64,000 nucleotides of DNA from Methylomagnum ishizawai (GCF_019670005.1 NZ_AP019783.1:3994150-4058149), one strand, 5' to 3'. Positions 46,661 through 58,195 are shown, counted from the first letter of the stretch. Program-made: numbers and translations. Notes: generated by a model not told the origin, from the letters alone.

Positions 46661-48910
46661 TCAGCGGGTACTCAAGGTTTGATCGAGGATTTTAGGGGTG
46701 ATGAAGATCAGCAGTTCCTTTTTATTATCTTCCACCCGGTCCTTGCGGAACATGAACCCCACGCCCGGCAGATCGCCCAGGAAGGGCACCTTGTCGGTCT
46801 GGTTTTTCTGTTGCCCTTCGTACACGCCGCCAAGGACCACGGTATCACCGTTGCCCACTTGGGCGCGGGTGATGATCTGGCGCTTCAGGATGGCCGGAAC
46901 GCCATTGAACAAGACCGACGAAGGCTCGTCCTTCTGGACGAACAGGTCCATCAGGATATTGTCGTCGGGCGTGATATGCGGGGTGACTTCCAATTTCAGC
47001 ACGGCCAGCTTGAATTGCACGGTGGCGATGGCGGCACCGCCCGCCGCGCTGGTCACGGTATAGGGGATTTCCTGGCCCTGGAGGATGGTGGCCTTGGTCT
47101 GGTCGGAGGTGATGAGCTTCGGGGTCGCCACGGTCTCGCTGCGGCCATCGATCTGGGCCGCCGAAAGTTCGAGGTCCAGCAGATAATCGCCGACCTTGAG
47201 GAAGGTCACGCCGAAATAGCCACCACTGGCGGCGGCGGCGGTCGAGGCCAGGTTCACCAAGGCATCGCCCGAAACGCCGGTATTGCCGCTCCAGCGCTGT
47301 TGCCATTCTTCGGTGGTGCCATCGGGGGCGGTCTGGAAGAACTCCTTGCCGCGCTCGTCCTTGACGAAGGTGGACCGGTTCAACGAGAGGCGCGATCCCA
47401 GTTCGCGGGTAAAATTGTTCTCGGCGATTACGATGCGGGATTCGATCAAGACCTGGCGGACCTGCTTATCCAATTGGCGCACCAGTTCCCGCACCCGCTC
47501 GATGTTGCGCGAGGTATCCTTCACGATCAATTGGTTGGTCCTGGGATCGACCGTGACATTGCCACGGCTGGACAGGATCGACTGGCTGACATCCAGGGTG
47601 GCGGTGCTGGTCAGGGCTTTCGCGCCGGTGATATTGGACTGGCTGGCCGTGTCCTCCACGGTTTTCTTGGTGGTGCCCACCAGGATTTCCTTGATTTCCT
47701 CGGCCTTGGTGTAGTTCAACTGGATCATTTCGGTACGGAGGGGCTCCAATTCCTCCACCACCTTTTGGGCTTCCAATTCGTCCCTTTCCTGCTTGTTCAA
47801 TTCGTCCAAGGGCGCGACCCGGATGATATTGCCTTCCTGGCGCTTCCCCAGGCTTTTGGATTTCAACACCAAATCCAAGGCCTGGTCCCAAGGCACATCT
47901 TCCAAACGCAGCGTCACATTGCCCTGCACGGTATCGCTGGCCACGATATTGAGGTTGGTGAAATCCGCCAGGATCTGCAACACCGAACGCACCGGAATAT
48001 CCTGGAAATTCAGGGTCAGCTTTTCGCCGCCATAACGGAAATCCTTCTTCTTGATTTCTTCCTTTTCCAACTTGGTCAGGGGCCGGAATTCCACGGTCAA
48101 TAACTTGCCGGTCTGGTAGGAGGAATAATCGTATTCCTCGGACACCGGGGTCACGCTCAACCGGGTATCGCTGCCATCCATGGCCGATTCGATCAACTGC
48201 ACCGGGGTCGCGAAATCGATGACATCGAGCCTACGGGCCAATTTCTGGGGTAGTTCGGTCTCATCGAGCCGGATCACCACTTTGCGGCCTTGCTGCTTGA
48301 TATCGACAACGGAATTAGGGTCGCTCAGGGTAATCAACAAGCGGCCTTCGCCCTTTTCGCCGCGGCGGAAATCGACATTCTCGATGCGCCGTCCCGCGCC
48401 ATAACCATAATAGGCAGGCTGGACACCAGGCGTCGGCGCGGAACTGGAAGATGGGGCCCTGACCACCGGCGCGGTGGACTGCGGCGGGGCGTTTTGCAGG
48501 GTGATCAGGATGCGGTCGCCTTCGGCCTTGGCGGTATAGGGCACCAGGTTGGTCAGGTTCAACACGACACGGGTACGCCCGGCGGATTCCACCGCCTGTA
48601 GGCTCTGCGCCCCGGCGGTGTTGATGGGGATCGATTTCTTATCGAGACCATTGCTGACCCCCGGCAAATCCAGGGCGATACGGGCGGGATTTTCGGTATT
48701 GAATACCCTGGGCTGCACCGCCGGTCCGTTCAGGTTCAATACCAATTGGAGATTATCTCCGGGCAAGGAGGAAAACTCGACGGAAGTCAGCACCAAACCG
48801 CCCGCCCCGCATACCGGGATACGCCATAACAAGCCCAGCGCCACGACCACCCAGACGACTATCCGTCCCGACAATCCCCAAGCCCCCGAACCATTCGCTC
48901 TCATCGTCAT
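46661..48910 (-). CDS. pilQ: Type IV pilus secretin PilQ
   Basis: PilQ forms the outer-membrane pore for the pilus fibre. The 749-aa product has a signal/anchor (about 16-35), two AMIN domains (about 40-260), the secretin N0/N1 domain (KLTLNFQDIPVRSVLQILADF near 310-330) and the secretin domain (about 480-740). The latter carries the signatures VATPKLITSDQTKATILQGQEIPYT and TPHITPDDNILMDL. The start overlaps the pilP stop by four bases. Confidence 0.95.
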   Translation of the reverse strand: MTMRANGSGAWGLSGRIVVWVVVALGLLWRIPVCGAGGLVLTSVEFSSLPGDNLQLVLNLNGPAVQPRVFNTENPARIALDLPGVSNGLDKKSIPINTAGAQSLQAVESAGRTRVVLNLTNLVPYTAKAEGDRILITLQNAPPQSTAPVVRAPSSSSAPTPGVQPAYYGYGAGRRIENVDFRRGEKGEGRLLITLSDPNSVVDIKQQGRKVVIRLDETELPQKLARRLDVIDFATPVQLIESAMDGSDTRLSVTPVSEEYDYSSYQTGKLLTVEFRPLTKLEKEEIKKKDFRYGGEKLTLNFQDIPVRSVLQILADFTNLNIVASDTVQGNVTLRLEDVPWDQALDLVLKSKSLGKRQEGNIIRVAPLDELNKQERDELEAQKVVEELEPLRTEMIQLNYTKAEEIKEILVGTTKKTVEDTASQSNITGAKALTSTATLDVSQSILSSRGNVTVDPRTNQLIVKDTSRNIERVRELVRQLDKQVRQVLIESRIVIAENNFTRELGSRLSLNRSTFVKDERGKEFFQTAPDGTTEEWQQRWSGNTGVSGDALVNLASTAAAASGGYFGVTFLKVGDYLLDLELSAAQIDGRSETVATPKLITSDQTKATILQGQEIPYTVTSAAGGAAIATVQFKLAVLKLEVTPHITPDDNILMDLFVQKDEPSSVLFNGVPAILKRQIITRAQVGNGDTVVLGGVYEGQQKNQTDKVPFLGDLPGVGFMFRKDRVEDNKKELLIFITPKILDQTLSTR

Positions 48911-49476
48911 TTGTTTCCCCCGCTCGCTTCCGCCAGGTCGAGACTGGCTTTACGTTCGTGCCAAGCCCCGGGACTATCCGAGAATATTTCGACCAATTCG
49001 ATCATATTCTCTTTGATATTGATGATTTTCCCATAATTCTTGCCCATATAATTACCGACGCGCACGCGGTGTATGGTGCCGTCGTTGGCGCGCACCAAGC
49101 CCCACAACCCCCCCTGCTGGATCACCGTGCCCACCATCCTGAGGCTATCGAGCTCATAGGATTCGAGTTCCTCCCTGGGGCGGCTGGTATCGGGACGGAT
49201 ACCGCTTTCGACCTTTTCCTCCTCGGGTTCCTGGCTCTTTTCGTCGGGAATAAAGGGATCGCGCAAATCCTCGGACTTGAATACGAAAGGCTCGACCGTC
49301 TTCACCTCCGGCAAGGGATCGACCATGCCCTTATGGCGGCCCTTCACCCCGGCGACATAGCTTTTCAAATCCGCCATATCGCCCCCCCCGCAACCCACCA
49401 GCCCCAATGCCAATACCCAAGGCAACAGACGACCGGGCCGGGTCCGCCCATATAAATATCGATAAGAATGGATCAT
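48907..49476 (-). CDS. pilP: Type IV pilus assembly lipoprotein PilP
   Basis: PilP links the inner-membrane PilNO complex to PilQ. The 189-aa product has a lipoprotein signal with lipobox LVGC and Cys at residue 29 (the sequence begins MIHSYRYLYGR). A disordered region with DLRDPFIPDEKS and the C-terminal HR-like domain (GLWGLVRANDGTIHRVRVGNYMGKN) follow. It starts ten bases after the pilO stop. Confidence 0.93.
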   Translation of the reverse strand: MIHSYRYLYGRTRPGRLLPWVLALGLVGCGGGDMADLKSYVAGVKGRHKGMVDPLPEVKTVEPFVFKSEDLRDPFIPDEKSQEPEEEKVESGIRPDTSRPREELESYELDSLRMVGTVIQQGGLWGLVRANDGTIHRVRVGNYMGKNYGKIINIKENMIELVEIFSDSPGAWHERKASLDLAEASGGNK

Positions 49477-49486
49477 AGTATCCCGA

Positions 49487-50164
49487 TTATTTCGGCTTAT
49501 TGGCGGCGGGGGTGGCGGGTTTCGCTCCCGGTGCCCCCGGCTTTTTCGCGCCCGGCCCGGTGGGACCGGCCCCTTCTTCCATATATCGGTAGGTTTTGAC
49601 CAATGCACTCATGATCAAAGGGTCTTTGCCGCCGCCTTTTTTTTGTGCATTATTGGGCGCGATCTTGATATTGTGTACGGTCACGATCCTGGGCAAGGAA
49701 GCCAAGCCGCTGACGAACGTGCCGAACTCCATATAATTGCCGACCACCCGGATTTCTATCGGCAATTCGGCATAGAAATCCTTGGCGATTTCGCCCCCCG
49801 GTTTGAACAGTTCGAATTCTAACCCACTGGCCAAACCAGTCTGTGACACATCTACCAATAATTCGGGAACCTGGGTCTTATCGGGCAGTTGCCGCAGCAA
49901 ATCGCCGAAGGTCTTTTCGATCTCGGCCAATTGCACTTTATATTCCTCGAGGTTGGCGGCTTTTTGCTGTTTCTGCTCGAACGCGGTTTTCAATTGCTGC
50001 TCCTTGGCTTCCTGTTGGCTCAGGTTGAGCAGTTGATCCTGGGTATCGAAATAGTACCAAAGCCCGCCCAGCACCAAGCATAAAAAACCGATGATCGCCA
50101 CCTTGATCGGCGTCGGCCAGGAACCGGCATGTTCGATATCCCAATTGATGTTCGAGAGATTCAT
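49487..50164 (-). CDS. pilO: Type IV pilus inner-membrane protein PilO
   Basis: The 225-aa product has one membrane helix (about 22-42), a coiled coil (45-85) and the PilO ferredoxin-like domain (PIEIRVVGNYMEFGTFVSGLASLPRIV near 133-160). A Pro/Ala/Lys-rich tail closes it. The ATG overlaps the pilN stop by four bases. Confidence 0.94.
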   Translation of the reverse strand: MNLSNINWDIEHAGSWPTPIKVAIIGFLCLVLGGLWYYFDTQDQLLNLSQQEAKEQQLKTAFEQKQQKAANLEEYKVQLAEIEKTFGDLLRQLPDKTQVPELLVDVSQTGLASGLEFELFKPGGEIAKDFYAELPIEIRVVGNYMEFGTFVSGLASLPRIVTVHNIKIAPNNAQKKGGGKDPLIMSALVKTYRYMEEGAGPTGPGAKKPGAPGAKPATPAANKPK

Positions 50165-50777
50165 GAGGGCTTTTTCCGCTGGCTATCTTTGGGGCTAGGC
50201 TCGGCGGTCTTCTCACCGGCCTGCTTGACTTGCAGGGTGAATTTGCTGCCACGCAGGTCTTTCTGGTCCTTGGCGGGTTTATCCTTGCCATCCAGCTTGT
50301 TTTCGATGATATTCAACACCGGGTCTTGCAACCAAGGCGAAGATTCCAGATTGCGCATATAAGCCGAAACCCTGGAGTTGGATTGGGCGACGCCATTCAT
50401 GGTCAGGCTCTTATCCGATTGGGTGAGGTCGGAGAGGAAAACCCCTTCGGGAATGGTACGCGCCAACTCATCGAACAGGTGGACGATTTCCGGGCGGCTG
50501 GTTTGCAATTGCTGGATGACTTCCATTTTCGCGATGAAACGCTTCTTCTTGGTTTCGAGTTCCTCGATTTCCTTGATTTTCTTATCGAATACCGCGACCT
50601 CGCTTTCCAGGAACTTATTGCGCTGTTCCTGATAATCGGTCATCGATTGAATCTGCAAATGCACCGACAGCAGTATCGTGGCGCTCAGCCCCATCGCCAA
50701 GGCGGTGATCGTGAAGAATTCCTGTTGTTTTTGTTTGCGCCGCTCAGCGCGCCAGGGAAGGAGGTTGATACCGGCCA

Positions 50778-50778
<1 letters not shown>
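50161..50778 (-). CDS. pilN: Type IV pilus inner-membrane protein PilN
   Basis: PilN holds PilM to the inner membrane. The 205-aa product starts MAGINLLPWRAERRKQKQQEF, whose INLLP motif is the PilM-binding signature. A membrane helix (about 23-43), a coiled coil and the PilN C-terminal domain follow. The ATG shares one base with the pilM stop codon, giving TGATG. Confidence 0.95.
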
Positions 50779-52071
<1,293 letters not shown>

Positions 52072-54462
52072 GTGACCCGGAAAACCGCACGCCAGTCCCG
52101 CTCGACCGCCGCGACCCTGTTCCGCTGGCTCTTGTTCACGCTCTTCGGCGGCCTCGCCGCCTTGGCGGCCGGCGGCTACGCCCTGTACCGCCATCTGGAG
52201 CCGCAGTTGCCGGATGTCGAGGTCCTCAGCGATATCCGCTATCAAATCCCCATGAGCGTCTACAGCAAGGACAACCTGCTGATGGCCGAGTACGGGGAGA
52301 TGAAACGCATCCCGGTCGGCGTCCCCGACACGCCCAAGCAAATGGTCCAAGCCTTCCTGGCCGCCGAGGACAACCGTTTCTTCGACCACCCCGGCGTCGA
52401 TTACCAGGGCATCGCGCGGGCGGCGGTCACTTATCTGCGCACCGGCGAAAAGCGCCAGGGCGGCAGCACCATCACCATGCAGGTGGCCCGCAATTTTTTC
52501 CTGAGCAGCGAAAAAACCCTCACCCGCAAGGTGAAGGAAATCATGCTGGCGGTCAAGATCGAGTCCAAACTGCCCAAGGAAAGCATCCTCGAACTGTACC
52601 TGAACAAGATTTACTTCGGCCACCATGCCTACGGCGTCGGGGCGGCGGCGCAAGTGTACTACGGCAAGGCGGTCCAAGACTTGGAATTGCCGGAAATAGC
52701 GATGATCGCCGGCCTGCCCAAAGCCCCGTCCAGCTTCAATCCCATCGTCAACCCGGAGCGGGCCTTGAGCCGCCGCAACTATGTGTTGAACCGGATGCGC
52801 AAGCTCGGCTTCATCACCGAGGCCCAATTCCACAAGGCGTTCAACGCCCCGGAAACCGCCAAGCTGCATATCCGCCCGGTGGAATTGGACGCGCCCTATA
52901 TCGCCGAGATGGTCCGCAACGAGATGTACCGGCAATATGGCGAGGACGCCTATACCCATGGGTACAAGGTCTATACCACCATCGACTCCAAGATGCACGC
53001 CCTGGTGGAAAAATCGCTGCGTCTGGGCCTGCACGACTACGACGAGCGCCATGGCTACCGCAGCAAGAAAACCCAGCGCATCGACCTGAAAAAGCTCAAG
53101 ACCCCGGCGGATTGGGACGCCCGCCTCGCCGAAATGCAGAAAATCGGCGAAACCGTGCCCGGCCTGGTGTTGGGTTTCAAGGACGGCGGGGCCGATGTCT
53201 ACCTGGGGGCGGGACAACACACCAACCTCGGCCTGAACGGCACCCGCTGGACCCACCGCGGCCCGAAGGAACTGTTCAAGCCCGGCGATTTGATCCGCCT
53301 GCGCAAGGACAATGACAACGAATGGCGCTTGAGCCAGATTCCCGAGGCCGAGGGGGCGCTGGTGTCGGTGGACGCCAAGAGCGGCGCGGTGGTGGCCCTG
53401 GCCGGCGGTTACGATTTCGCCCTCAGCACCTTCAACCGCGCCACCCAGGCCCAGCGCCAGCCGGGTTCCGGCTTCAAGCCCGTCCTCTACGCCGCCGCGC
53501 TCACCGAGGGCTATACCCCATCCAGCGTGGTCAACGACGCCCCCATCGTCTACGCCGACCCGTCCCAGGCCGGCGGCGTGTGGCGGCCCAAGAACTACAG
53601 CGGGCGCTATTACGGCCCCACCCGGCTGCGGGTGGCCCTGGCCAAATCGCGCAACCTGGTCTCGGTCCGGCTGCTGAAAAGCATCGGACTCAAGAAGGCC
53701 ATCGCCATGGCCGAGGACTTCGGCTTCGAACCGCAGGAACTCCCGAAATCCATGCCGCTGGCCCTGGGCGCGGGATCGGCTACGCCCTTGCGTATGGCCC
53801 AGGTGTATTCGGTATTCGCCAATGGCGGCTTCCGGGTCGAGCCGTATTTCATCGAGCGCATCGAGACCGACGAGGGCCGCTTGATCTACCAAGCCACGCC
53901 GGGGCTGGCCTGCCCCGACTGCGTAAACTCCGGCGACCCCAAGGGCAACCTCGCGCCCAGGGTCATCAGCCCGCAAGTGCATTACATGATGAACTCGATG
54001 CTGCTGGACGTGGTGCGGATGGGCACCGCCACCCAGGCGCTGGAACTGGGCCGCTCCGATATCGCGGGCAAGACCGGCACCACCAACGAATACCGCGACG
54101 CCTGGTTCAACGGCTATGTGCCAGGCCTGGTGACCGTGGCCTGGATCGGCTTCGATTCGTCCAAATCCCTGGGCCATGGCGAAACCGGCGGCGAGGCCGC
54201 CCTGCCGATGTGGATGCGCTTTATGAAGGAGGCGCTCAAGGACGTGCCCGACAACGGCTTCCCCGTGCCCAGCGGCCTGACCACCGTCCGCGTCGATGGC
54301 GGCGGCAAGAACGGCTCCAATTTCGAGGTCTACCCGGCGGGACGGCAACCACGCAACATCGTCCCCAAACGGCCCCGCCCGGCCAATCCGGGCGGCTCCT
54401 CCGCCCAGGACGACGGCGGTGGGGGCGGCGGCGGGGCCAAATCCCTGGAATCCTTGTTCTAA
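52072..54462 (+). CDS. mrcA: Penicillin-binding protein 1A (bifunctional peptidoglycan synthase)
   Basis: This class A PBP polymerises and cross-links peptidoglycan. The 796-aa product has a membrane anchor (about 18-40) and a GT51 transglycosylase with E99 (AAEDNRFFDHPGVD) and QGGSTITMQVARNFFL (129-144). A PBP1A-type OB insert follows, then the transpeptidase with SGFK at 466-469, a later SRN and KTGTT (about 668). The tail is Gly/Asp-rich. The start is GTG at 52072, with no strong ribosome-binding site. It is divergent from the pil operon, a conserved arrangement. Confidence 0.94.
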   Translation: MTRKTARQSRSTAATLFRWLLFTLFGGLAALAAGGYALYRHLEPQLPDVEVLSDIRYQIPMSVYSKDNLLMAEYGEMKRIPVGVPDTPKQMVQAFLAAEDNRFFDHPGVDYQGIARAAVTYLRTGEKRQGGSTITMQVARNFFLSSEKTLTRKVKEIMLAVKIESKLPKESILELYLNKIYFGHHAYGVGAAAQVYYGKAVQDLELPEIAMIAGLPKAPSSFNPIVNPERALSRRNYVLNRMRKLGFITEAQFHKAFNAPETAKLHIRPVELDAPYIAEMVRNEMYRQYGEDAYTHGYKVYTTIDSKMHALVEKSLRLGLHDYDERHGYRSKKTQRIDLKKLKTPADWDARLAEMQKIGETVPGLVLGFKDGGADVYLGAGQHTNLGLNGTRWTHRGPKELFKPGDLIRLRKDNDNEWRLSQIPEAEGALVSVDAKSGAVVALAGGYDFALSTFNRATQAQRQPGSGFKPVLYAAALTEGYTPSSVVNDAPIVYADPSQAGGVWRPKNYSGRYYGPTRLRVALAKSRNLVSVRLLKSIGLKKAIAMAEDFGFEPQELPKSMPLALGAGSATPLRMAQVYSVFANGGFRVEPYFIERIETDEGRLIYQATPGLACPDCVNSGDPKGNLAPRVISPQVHYMMNSMLLDVVRMGTATQALELGRSDIAGKTGTTNEYRDAWFNGYVPGLVTVAWIGFDSSKSLGHGETGGEAALPMWMRFMKEALKDVPDNGFPVPSGLTTVRVDGGGKNGSNFEVYPAGRQPRNIVPKRPRPANPGGSSAQDDGGGGGGGAKSLESLF

Positions 54463-54469
54463 GCCCGCC

Positions 54470-55078
54470 ATGCGCCCCAAAGACCGGCTGCGGCTCCGCA
54501 TCGCCCAGGAAGCCGCCCGCATCATGGCCGAGGAAGGCATCCACGACCGCCTGCCCGCCAAGCAGAAAGCCGCCGCGCGGCTCGGCATCGCCGACGCCCG
54601 CCAACTGCCCCGCAACGAGGAAATCGATCTGGCCCTGGAGGAATACCACCGGCTCTACCGCGCCGATGTGCAAAAACCCCATATCGCCCGCTTGCGGCGG
54701 CTGGCGCTGGAAGCCATGCGCTTCCTCCGGGATTTCGCGCCGCGCCTGGTCGGCGGCGTCTTGGAAGGCACGGCGGGCGAATTCAGCCCGGTGACGCTGC
54801 ACCTGTTCCCCGACGCGCCGGAGGATGTGCTGCGCAAGCTGATGGACCAGGGGATACCGTTCGAGGAAAAGACTGCCTCCCTGCCCGGCGGCGGCAAACG
54901 CATGGCGGATTACCCGGCCTTGCGGTTCCGGGTGGACGGGGTCGAGGTGGAATTGGCCCTGCTGCCGCCCGAACTCAAGGCCAGGATTCGGGAGAAGAAC
55001 ACGCCCAAGGGCGATCTGGCGGCGGTGGAAGCGCTGGTGCGGGCGGACGCCACGGAGGAGCGGGAAGACACCGGGTGA
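54470..55078 (+). CDS. Conserved protein, nucleotidyltransferase-like
   Basis: The 202-aa protein starts seven bases after the mrcA stop. The first 70 residues are helical (RLRIAQEAARIMAEEGIHDRLPAKQKAAARLGI). A two-stranded beta region with TLHLFPDAPEDVLRKLMDQGIPFEEK and RFRVDGVEVELALLP follows; in shape this recalls minimal nucleotidyltransferase proteins, but no DxD catalytic pair is certain. Function unknown. Confidence 0.65.
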   Translation: MRPKDRLRLRIAQEAARIMAEEGIHDRLPAKQKAAARLGIADARQLPRNEEIDLALEEYHRLYRADVQKPHIARLRRLALEAMRFLRDFAPRLVGGVLEGTAGEFSPVTLHLFPDAPEDVLRKLMDQGIPFEEKTASLPGGGKRMADYPALRFRVDGVEVELALLPPELKARIREKNTPKGDLAAVEALVRADATEEREDTG

Positions 55079-55088
55079 ACCCGGCCCA

Positions 55089-55134
55089 CCCTCGAATCCT
55101 TGCCGCCGGGCTGGGCGGCGGGACGATTCGAGGG
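55089..55134. terminator. Nested hairpin between convergent genes
   Basis: CCCTCGAATC (55089-55098) pairs with GATTCGAGGG (55125-55134), enclosing a smaller GCCGCC/GGCGGC stem. It lies between the unknown plus-strand gene and rpmE. Confidence 0.65.
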
Positions 55135-55150
55135 ACGCGGCGGGCGGGGA

Positions 55151-55354
55151 TCAGCCGCGGGCGTATTTGCGGCGGAACTTATCGACCCGGCCGGCGGTAT
55201 CGACGACCCTTTGCTTGCCCGTATAGAATGGGTGGCAAGCCGCGCAGACTTCCACATGTAGGTCCTTGCACAGGGTCGATTTGGTCTCGAAGGTGTTGCC
55301 GCAACTGCAATGGACCGTGATGGCCTTATAGTTGGGATGGATATCCGACTTCAT
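55151..55354 (-). CDS. rpmE: 50S ribosomal protein L31 (zinc-binding type)
   Basis: The 67-aa protein has the four L31 cysteines C16, C18, C37 and C40 and the family start [19 protein letters not shown]. It is the zinc-containing (C+) form, which acts as a zinc store. GGAGAA stands four bases before the ATG. Confidence 0.96.
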   Translation of the reverse strand: MKSDIHPNYKAITVHCSCGNTFETKSTLCKDLHVEVCAACHPFYTGKQRVVDTAGRVDKFRRKYARG

Positions 55355-55506
55355 AAGATTCTCCAGGAAAACAATACCGGGGGGGCGAAAAAGCCAGCCA
55401 TCCTACCCAAAACGACGTTTCCCCGCAAGGCGCAAGTCCCTGGCCCGCGTTCCCGACACACCGCGCCGCCAACCCCCGATTCCTCCCGACCCCAACCCCC
55501 GAACCC

Positions 55507-56286
55507 ATGCGTATCGTCACCCTCAACGCCAACGGCATCCGCTCGGCGGCGCGCAAAGGCTTTTTCGACTGGCTGCCCCATCAAAACGCCGATGTGGTCT
55601 GCCTCCAGGAAACCAAGGCCCATGTCCATCAACTCGACGACCCCCTGTACTGGCCCGAGGATTTCCATTGCTATTACCTGGACGCCGACAAGAAAGGCTA
55701 CAGCGGCGTCGCCCTCTACGCCCGCCACCCGCCGGACATGTTGGTCCGGGGCTTGGGCTGGCGCGACATGGACGCCGAAGGCCGCTATCTGGAAGCCCGC
55801 TTCGGCGACCTCAGCGTAGTGTCGGTCTATTTGCCGTCCGGTTCGTCCAGCGTGGAACGGCAGGCGGTGAAATTCGCCTTCCTCGACCGCTTCCTGCCGC
55901 ATCTGCGGGAATGCGCCGCCAAGGGCCATCATTACATCCTCTGCGGCGATTGGAACATCGCCCACAAACCCATCGACCTCAAGAACTGGCGCTCGAACCA
56001 GAAGAACTCCGGCTTCCTGCCCGAGGAAAGGGCCTGGCTGGACACGGTGTTCGAGCGGGACGGCTGGGTGGACGCCTTCCGCCATGCCAATCCCGCGCCG
56101 GACCAATACACCTGGTGGTCCAACCGCGGCCAGGCCTGGGCCAAGAACGTGGGCTGGCGCATCGATTACCAAGTGGTCAGTCCCGGCCTCCGCGCCGCGA
56201 TCCGCGCCGTGGACATCTACAAGGACCAGCGCTTTTCCGACCATGCCCCCCTGACCATCGATTATGACCACTCCTTCCCGGCCTGA
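55507..56286 (+). CDS. xth: Exodeoxyribonuclease III / AP endonuclease
   Basis: The 259-aa protein of the EEP family cleaves abasic sites in base-excision repair. It has LNANGIRSAARKGFFDWL (6-23), the metal-binding E34 in LQETKAH, GDWNIAHKPIDLKN (about 147-160) and the final SDHAPLTIDY. The family residues are all present. It ends 23 bases inside the permease gene that follows. Confidence 0.94.
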   Translation: MRIVTLNANGIRSAARKGFFDWLPHQNADVVCLQETKAHVHQLDDPLYWPEDFHCYYLDADKKGYSGVALYARHPPDMLVRGLGWRDMDAEGRYLEARFGDLSVVSVYLPSGSSSVERQAVKFAFLDRFLPHLRECAAKGHHYILCGDWNIAHKPIDLKNWRSNQKNSGFLPEERAWLDTVFERDGWVDAFRHANPAPDQYTWWSNRGQAWAKNVGWRIDYQVVSPGLRAAIRAVDIYKDQRFSDHAPLTIDYDHSFPA

Positions 56287-57556
56287 GGCGTTGTTCAACC
56301 GGCGGATTTTGATCTGCGTCCTGACCGGGTTTTCCTCCGGGCTGCCCTTGTTCATCCTCATCAGCCTGCTATCGGCCTGGCTACGGGAAGGCGGGGTCGA
56401 TCTCAAGGCGATTGGCCTCCTGGCCCTGGTGCAATTCCCCTATATCTGGAAATTCCTGTGGGCCCCCCTGTGCGACCGCTACGGGTTGGGCCTGGGGCGG
56501 CGGCGGACCTGGATGCTGGCAACGCAACTGGCCTTGCTGGCCGCCGTGCCGATGTTCGGCTGGCTTTCGCCGCGGCAGGACATGATCGCCATCACCGGGC
56601 TGGCGGTGGTCGTGGCCTTGTTCTCGGCCACCCAGGATATCGCCATCGACGCCTTCCGCCGCGAAATCCTCAGGGACGAGGAGCAGGGCCTGGGCAACGT
56701 GGTCCATGTCAATGCCTACAAGGTGGCCGGCTTGGTGCCGGGTTCCCTGTCGCTGATCCTGGCCGACCATGTGTCCTGGGAATGGGTGTATTCGATCACC
56801 GCGCTGTTCATGTTGCCGGGCATCTTCCTGTCGCTGATGGTGCGCGAACCGGAAAGCTCCCGCCGCGCCCCGGCCACGCTGCGGGCGGCGCTGGTGGAAC
56901 CGTTCCACGAATTCATCGGGCGCAAGGGCTGGGCCGGGGCGCTGACCCTGCTGGCCTTCATCTTCTTCTACAAACTGGGCGACAGCATGGCGACGGCGCT
57001 GGCGACGCCGTTCTACCTCGACCTCGGCTTCAGCAAGACCGAAATCGGCATGATCGCCAAGCACGCCGGGCTATGGCCGAATGTGGCGGGCGGCTTGCTG
57101 GGGGGGGTGTGGATGGTGTCGCTGGGCACGCACCGCGCCCTGTGGGTGTTCGGGGCGTTGCAGGCCGTGGTCATCCTGGGCTTCGCCTGGCTCGCGACCG
57201 CCGGCCACGATCCGGTGGGGCTGGCGGCGGTGATCGGCGCGGAGGCGTTCGGCGTGGGGCTGGGCACGGCGGCGTTCGTGGCCTATATCGCCGCCGCCAC
57301 CCATCCGGCCTATACCGCGACCCAGTTCGCGCTGTTCACCAGCCTCGCCGCCACGCCGCGCACCTTGGCGAACGCCTTCACCGGGTTTTTGGTCGAGGGC
57401 GGCGATATCAAGCTGGGGGGGACGCGCCTGTTCCATGTGGACGCGCTGGGCTGGGAACGGTTCTTCTGGCTGTGTTTCGCGGCGGCGCTGCCGGGGATGT
57501 TGTTGCTATTCAAGGTCGCGCCTTGGCGTGGGGAAAACCGGGATTCGGGGAAGTGA
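56264..57556 (+). CDS. ampG: AmpG-like muropeptide permease (MFS)
   Basis: AmpG imports cell-wall breakdown muropeptides. The 430-aa product has about 12 hydrophobic segments and FSSGLPLFILISLLSAWLREGG (23-44), WAPLCDRYGLGLGRRRTWML (66-85) and ATQDIAIDAFRREIL (121-135), the AmpG-specific cytosolic signature. The start overlaps the exonuclease gene by 23 bases. Drug-resistance-linked induction is not shown by the sequence. Confidence 0.88.
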   Translation: MTTPSRPEALFNRRILICVLTGFSSGLPLFILISLLSAWLREGGVDLKAIGLLALVQFPYIWKFLWAPLCDRYGLGLGRRRTWMLATQLALLAAVPMFGWLSPRQDMIAITGLAVVVALFSATQDIAIDAFRREILRDEEQGLGNVVHVNAYKVAGLVPGSLSLILADHVSWEWVYSITALFMLPGIFLSLMVREPESSRRAPATLRAALVEPFHEFIGRKGWAGALTLLAFIFFYKLGDSMATALATPFYLDLGFSKTEIGMIAKHAGLWPNVAGGLLGGVWMVSLGTHRALWVFGALQAVVILGFAWLATAGHDPVGLAAVIGAEAFGVGLGTAAFVAYIAAATHPAYTATQFALFTSLAATPRTLANAFTGFLVEGGDIKLGGTRLFHVDALGWERFFWLCFAAALPGMLLLFKVAPWRGENRDSGK

Positions 57557-57616
57557 CGCGCCCTGCCCTTCCGTTATCAGCCAGACCAACCCCCATGGAC
57601 TAAAGGAGCCTATTCA

Positions 57617-58195
57617 ATGCCCATAACCGCCAGCGAAATCCCGCTCGAACCCGGCGACCTGATATTCACCTCGATCCCCTATTATCTTTATCGCAAAGTG
57701 GCCGCCGCCACCGGATCGAAAGCCTCCCATGTCGGGATCGCCTTTCCCGATGCGGAGGGCGGCTGGAGGGTCGCCGAAAGCGCCGTCCCCGTCGTCCAAT
57801 ACTCGAAGCTGGATCGGTTTTTGGCGCGTTCGGAAAATGGCTGGTTTTGCGTCCGCCGTTTGAAATCCGGCCTGACGCCCGCCCAAGTGGACGCGCTACG
57901 GCAAGCCTGCGATGCGAGGTTGGGGAAGCTCTACCACCTGGGATTCAAATACGAATCCTCCCGGCAGTTCTGTTCCAAATTCGTCTACGATGCTTATCGG
58001 GAAGCGACGGGTATCGAAGTGGGAACCCTGGAATCCTTCTCCGAACTCCTCCATAACCAGCCCGATACTTCGCTGATATTTTGGCAGCTATGGTTTTTCG
58101 GAATGATCCCCTGGTCCAGATTGACCATCACCCCGGCCAGCCAAATGGAATCCCCGGTTTTGAATACGATTATCGAATCTCCAACCGCCGCGTAA
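57617..58195 (+). CDS. YiiX/YebB-like papain-fold peptidase (C92-type)
   Basis: The 192-aa protein opens with LEPGDLIFTSIPYYLYR, the permuted NlpC/P60-like C92 start. H38 (KASHVGIAF) and C119 (QFCSKFVYDAY) would form the catalytic pair. It ends with a hydrophobic stretch (about 153-170). GGAG lies nine bases before the ATG. It follows the muropeptide permease by 60 bases and could act on related peptides or on lipids. Confidence 0.8.
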   Translation: MPITASEIPLEPGDLIFTSIPYYLYRKVAAATGSKASHVGIAFPDAEGGWRVAESAVPVVQYSKLDRFLARSENGWFCVRRLKSGLTPAQVDALRQACDARLGKLYHLGFKYESSRQFCSKFVYDAYREATGIEVGTLESFSELLHNQPDTSLIFWQLWFFGMIPWSRLTITPASQMESPVLNTIIESPTAA